A stretch of DNA of 64,000 nt, from positions 1-64,000 of the forward strand of contig NZ_JABWDV010000420.1 of NCBI RefSeq assembly GCF_013362995.1. Reading direction: 5' to 3'. Below are positions 62,601 through 64,000 of this stretch, one piece after another (the first letter of the stretch is position 1; each line of letters opens with the position of its first letter). This stretch comes from Streptomyces sp. TRM64462 (GTDB lineage Bacteria; Actinomycetota; Actinomycetes; Streptomycetales; Streptomycetaceae). The notes under the pieces are model-generated. The model made no database searches. It saw only the letters and a program-made list of their open reading frames with translations, and had not been told where the DNA came from. The translations under genes and the position numbers were made by a program.

Positions 62601-64000
62601 GTCGTAGCGGGTCTCGCTCAGCAGGCGGCCGCCCTGGGCGGTCGGGGACTGGGTCTGCACGGTCCGCAGCAGCGCGTCGTAGATCTTGTAGTCGCTGCTG
62701 TAGGTGGTGCCGTCCGCCTTCAGCGTGTGGGTGCCCACCGCGGAGGGCTGGGTGTTGCTGATGGCGTACGTGAACTTCTTGCTGGGCGAGTAGCCGGCCG
62801 CGCGGTTGCGGTTGGGCAGCCAGACGGCGGTCATGCGCCCGAGCGCGTCGTACGTGATCTCCGTCTTCTTGAGGTTCTTGTCGTACGTGGTGATCTGCTG
62901 GCCGCGCAGCGGGTCGAGGAAGGTGACGCCCCGGTGGCCGGCCGCGTCGGTCGTGATGGTCTTCGTGAGCGGGCCCGCGTCCGCCGGCGTGTACGCGGTG
63001 CTGGAGGCCTGGCCGAGCGCGTCCTTGGTGGTCAGCGGGCGGCCGAGGGTGTCGTAGGTGGTGGTCTGCGTGGTCTGCCAGCCGGTCGGGGCGCGGTCGC
63101 CGTTCGTGTCGGCGGTCGCGGCGTAGCCGGTGGCGCGGCCCTCCCAGGTGGGATTGCCGTCGGTCGGGGTCTGGGCGGCGGTCCAGCCGGTGGCGCCTGT
63201 CGTGTCGTAGACCGTGGCGGTGTCGGAGATGACGTCGCCGCGCGTGTCCTTGTTCGCCGGCAGAGTCAGGGCGCTGTCGGCGACGGAGCACGCCTTGCCG
63301 ACGGTGCGGGTGCGCGACACCAGGTTGGTGATGCCGGCGGCGGGGTTGCGGGCGTACCAGGTGCGGGTGCACGTCTCGTCGCCGCTCTTGGCGGTGTCGC
63401 CGTACTCGGTCTTGGTGCTCTCCATGCCGTACGCGTCGAACGTCGTCGCGGTGGCGGTGGAGCGCCAGGTCCCGGGGACGGTGAGGTACGTGTACTCGGT
63501 GGTCTTCTGCACCCCGGAGAAGCGGGCGACGCGGTCGGCGGCGTCCGGCACGTCCTGGCGGGCGGTCTCCTTCGACCACGGGTCGTTGACGGTGGATGTG
63601 ATCGGGGTCGCGCCGTCGTACGAGACGGCCTGACGGAGCTGACCGGCGTACTGCTCGCTGTCCGTGACGGACGCGACGCCGAGTGCGGGTTCGGCCAGCG
63701 GGGCGACGGAGACGGACTTGGTGGTGCCGTCCTTCTTCTTGTCGCCGTGCATGCCCTGCATGAACAGCGACACGGCCTTGCTGCGCGTGGTGCCGCGGGC
63801 GCCGCTGTAGACGGTGACCTGGCGGTAGCCGCGCCAGTCGGACCAGGTGCGCTCGGCCTTCGGGGTGAGCGGCTCGTCGTTATAGCGCCAGGCGGCGCCG
63901 CTGTACGCGTACTCGTGCTCGACGACGTCGTTCATCGCGGCCGGGTCCGAGAGGGTGACGGCCGTGACGCGGTACTTGTGGAACCAGTCGACCGACGCCT
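59652..64000 (-). CDS. RHS/YD-repeat polymorphic toxin (5' end beyond window)
   Basis: More than 1,448 residues are visible; the frame is open to the right edge, with RHS-type sequence continuing upstream of the ATG at 63935 (FHKYRVTAVTLSDPAAMND), so the start is outside the window. Many YD repeats occur (YDALGRVTGTW; YDLFGREKTVTDPDKG; YDALDRVVRTTDSRGK). The RHS core ends with VEAREYDPAIGQFISADPQL and the NGYAYAGNNPATMVDSTG junction (about 60.5-60.6 kb). Beyond it lies a Ser/Gly/Lys linker, then a variable C-terminal region of about 240 residues. That region contains a helical segment (WGNSLAWGAWQGTTAFVFTY...) and a glycine-zipper hydrophobic tail. RHS proteins carry toxin tips into neighbouring cells. 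Confidence 0.9.
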   Translation of the reverse strand, partial: ASVDWFHKYRVTAVTLSDPAAMNDVVEHEYAYSGAAWRYNDEPLTPKAERTWSDWRGYRQVTVYSGARGTTRSKAVSLFMQGMHGDKKKDGTTKSVSVAPLAEPALGVASVTDSEQYAGQLRQAVSYDGATPITSTVNDPWSKETARQDVPDAADRVARFSGVQKTTEYTYLTVPGTWRSTATATTFDAYGMESTKTEYGDTAKSGDETCTRTWYARNPAAGITNLVSRTRTVGKACSVADSALTLPANKDTRGDVISDTATVYDTTGATGWTAAQTPTDGNPTWEGRATGYAATADTNGDRAPTGWQTTQTTTYDTLGRPLTTKDALGQASSTAYTPADAGPLTKTITTDAAGHRGVTFLDPLRGQQITTYDKNLKKTEITYDALGRMTAVWLPNRNRAAGYSPSKKFTYAISNTQPSAVGTHTLKADGTTYSSDYKIYDALLRTVQTQSPTAQGGRLLSETRYDSRGKAYENHADIFDTTSTPNGTYTRAEYGESTKQSETVFDGAGREISSTLYTYGVKKWTKTTTYTGDSTAVTDVAGGVGKRTVTDARGRTVEVREYAGPGTSDTQYGGALGTPYTSVRTAYAPDGKKTSLTGPDGTKWTYTYDLFGREKTVTDPDKGTSSNDYDALDRVVRTTDSRGKSVLTAYDALGRVTGTWAGSRTDANQLTERTHDTVLKGKPSTFTRFVGGRAGQAYTTRITAYDSLSDPTTTQVELPADDPLVKAGVPAVIEYGIAHRIDGEVESIEEPALGGLPSEIIDYDYTETGQVKKVTGATGYLLAADYSPTGQPQQLALGTANTEATKKIYVTNTYEEGTGRLTRSHVTDQTHPYMLQDLNYGFDQAGNVTSIADPTVVGGQSAAETQCFAYDGHRRMTEAWTPQSQNCADPRSASSLSGPAPYWNSWTYNAAGQRATETRRDTAASVTDTYCYNSPAQPHTLAGTTTGGDCAAPQRTYAYDASGNTRSRPGDKGQQSLVWNDEGKLAQLTEGTETTDYLYDADGKLLIRKAADGERILYVGATEVHLRPNGTTWAQRTYKAGDQAVAVRTNQSGTNKLYYLAGDHHGTQSLAIASDATQAFTKRQTTPFGDRRGTGVGTWPTDKRFLGKTADDATGLTHVEAREYDPAIGQFISADPQLSPEQQQSLNGYAYAGNNPATMVDSTGLAVPECREGLIECRGGIPVSSSDKKKSSGKGGGGKKSSGGSARGSGGGGSSSGTAGTSATWGNSLAWGAWQGTTAFVFTYTEDAASRRAAYQKADAIARQNALRMSGVYGWKAAAQWAVDERNALRSFYRSPMDDWLLPRARGARDFPTYDFLSNERGKSDKQIVESAAKTNPKVNRINQMTKWGGRGLLGLDVGIGVYNTVTAPEGEKVRTAARETGGIAGGLAGAKAGAVAGAWVGGAIGSVVPGVGTAAGAAIGGIVGGVGGAIAGSTVGRKVGDFLGGLF

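Noticed and set aside
59652..64000. Prophage or contractile injection system attached to the RHS gene
   Set aside because: No tail, sheath, VgrG or integrase gene occurs in the window; the region to the right is not visible, so this remains untested.

Overview
The window is a very GC-rich actinomycete chromosome segment, almost certainly Streptomyces. Diagnostic loci include a complete bldK oligopeptide-permease operon, the mycothiol gene mshB, XRE-DUF5753/DUF397 regulator pairs, a SpoIIE-type phosphatase with an RsbW-like ATPase neighbour, and mycobacterial-type succinate dehydrogenase. Gene order matches what is known for the bldK (SCO5112-SCO5116) to mshB (SCO5126) side of the S. coelicolor core, read in reverse. 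No tRNA, rRNA, CRISPR array, integrase or full insertion sequence was found. All calls come from reading the sequence; no database search was run.

Layout. 1-8.2 kb: the 3' part of an anti-sigma gene, an ECF sigma factor, an O-methyltransferase with an apparent ATT start, DUF3117, an enoyl-CoA hydratase, tag, a DivIVA-like membrane protein, a folP2-type gene, a LOG protein and dapE. This is the block conserved around sigE in mycobacteria. 8.2-14 kb: a secreted lysozyme-fold-like protein, a Lys/Ala/Gly-rich exported protein, dapC (its stop codon lies in the target duplication of a small MITE-like element), fdxA, a GNAT protein and a transglutaminase-like protein. 14-20.6 kb looks accessory: a LamG/GH43 glycosidase, a necrosis-inducing NLP cytolysin, a methyltransferase, a DUF397/XRE pair with a candidate operator, and two coupled small secreted proteins. 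20.7-24.5 kb: a peptidoglycan-binding membrane protein, a DUF6113 protein, mshB and a small membrane protein. 24.8-37 kb: two adjacent five-gene peptide ABC transporters, the second being bldKA-E. 37.9-46.6 kb: typA, an orphan peptide-binding lipoprotein and sdhCAB. 46.8-55.3 kb: a TPM-domain protein, a PAS-PAS-GAF-SpoIIE-ATPase phosphatase, an RsbW-like ATPase, a Nudix hydrolase, a SPOR-like protein, a GntR regulator and a septum-formation-domain protein. 55.5-64 kb: a subtilisin, a threonine-synthase-like enzyme, and an RHS/YD-repeat polymorphic toxin running off the right edge, with a tightly linked downstream gene that may be its immunity partner.

How parts work together. dapE and dapC serve lysine/peptidoglycan diaminopimelate synthesis. 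mshB serves mycothiol synthesis. sdhCAB feeds respiration. bldK imports a signalling oligopeptide needed for aerial growth. The SpoIIE phosphatase and ATPase resemble partner-switching control of sigma factors. The RHS pair and the NLP/GH43 pair point to interaction with other bacteria and with plant material. Many convergent gene pairs are separated by strong symmetrical hairpins, and several of these belong to dispersed Streptomyces intergenic repeats that are partly nested in one another.
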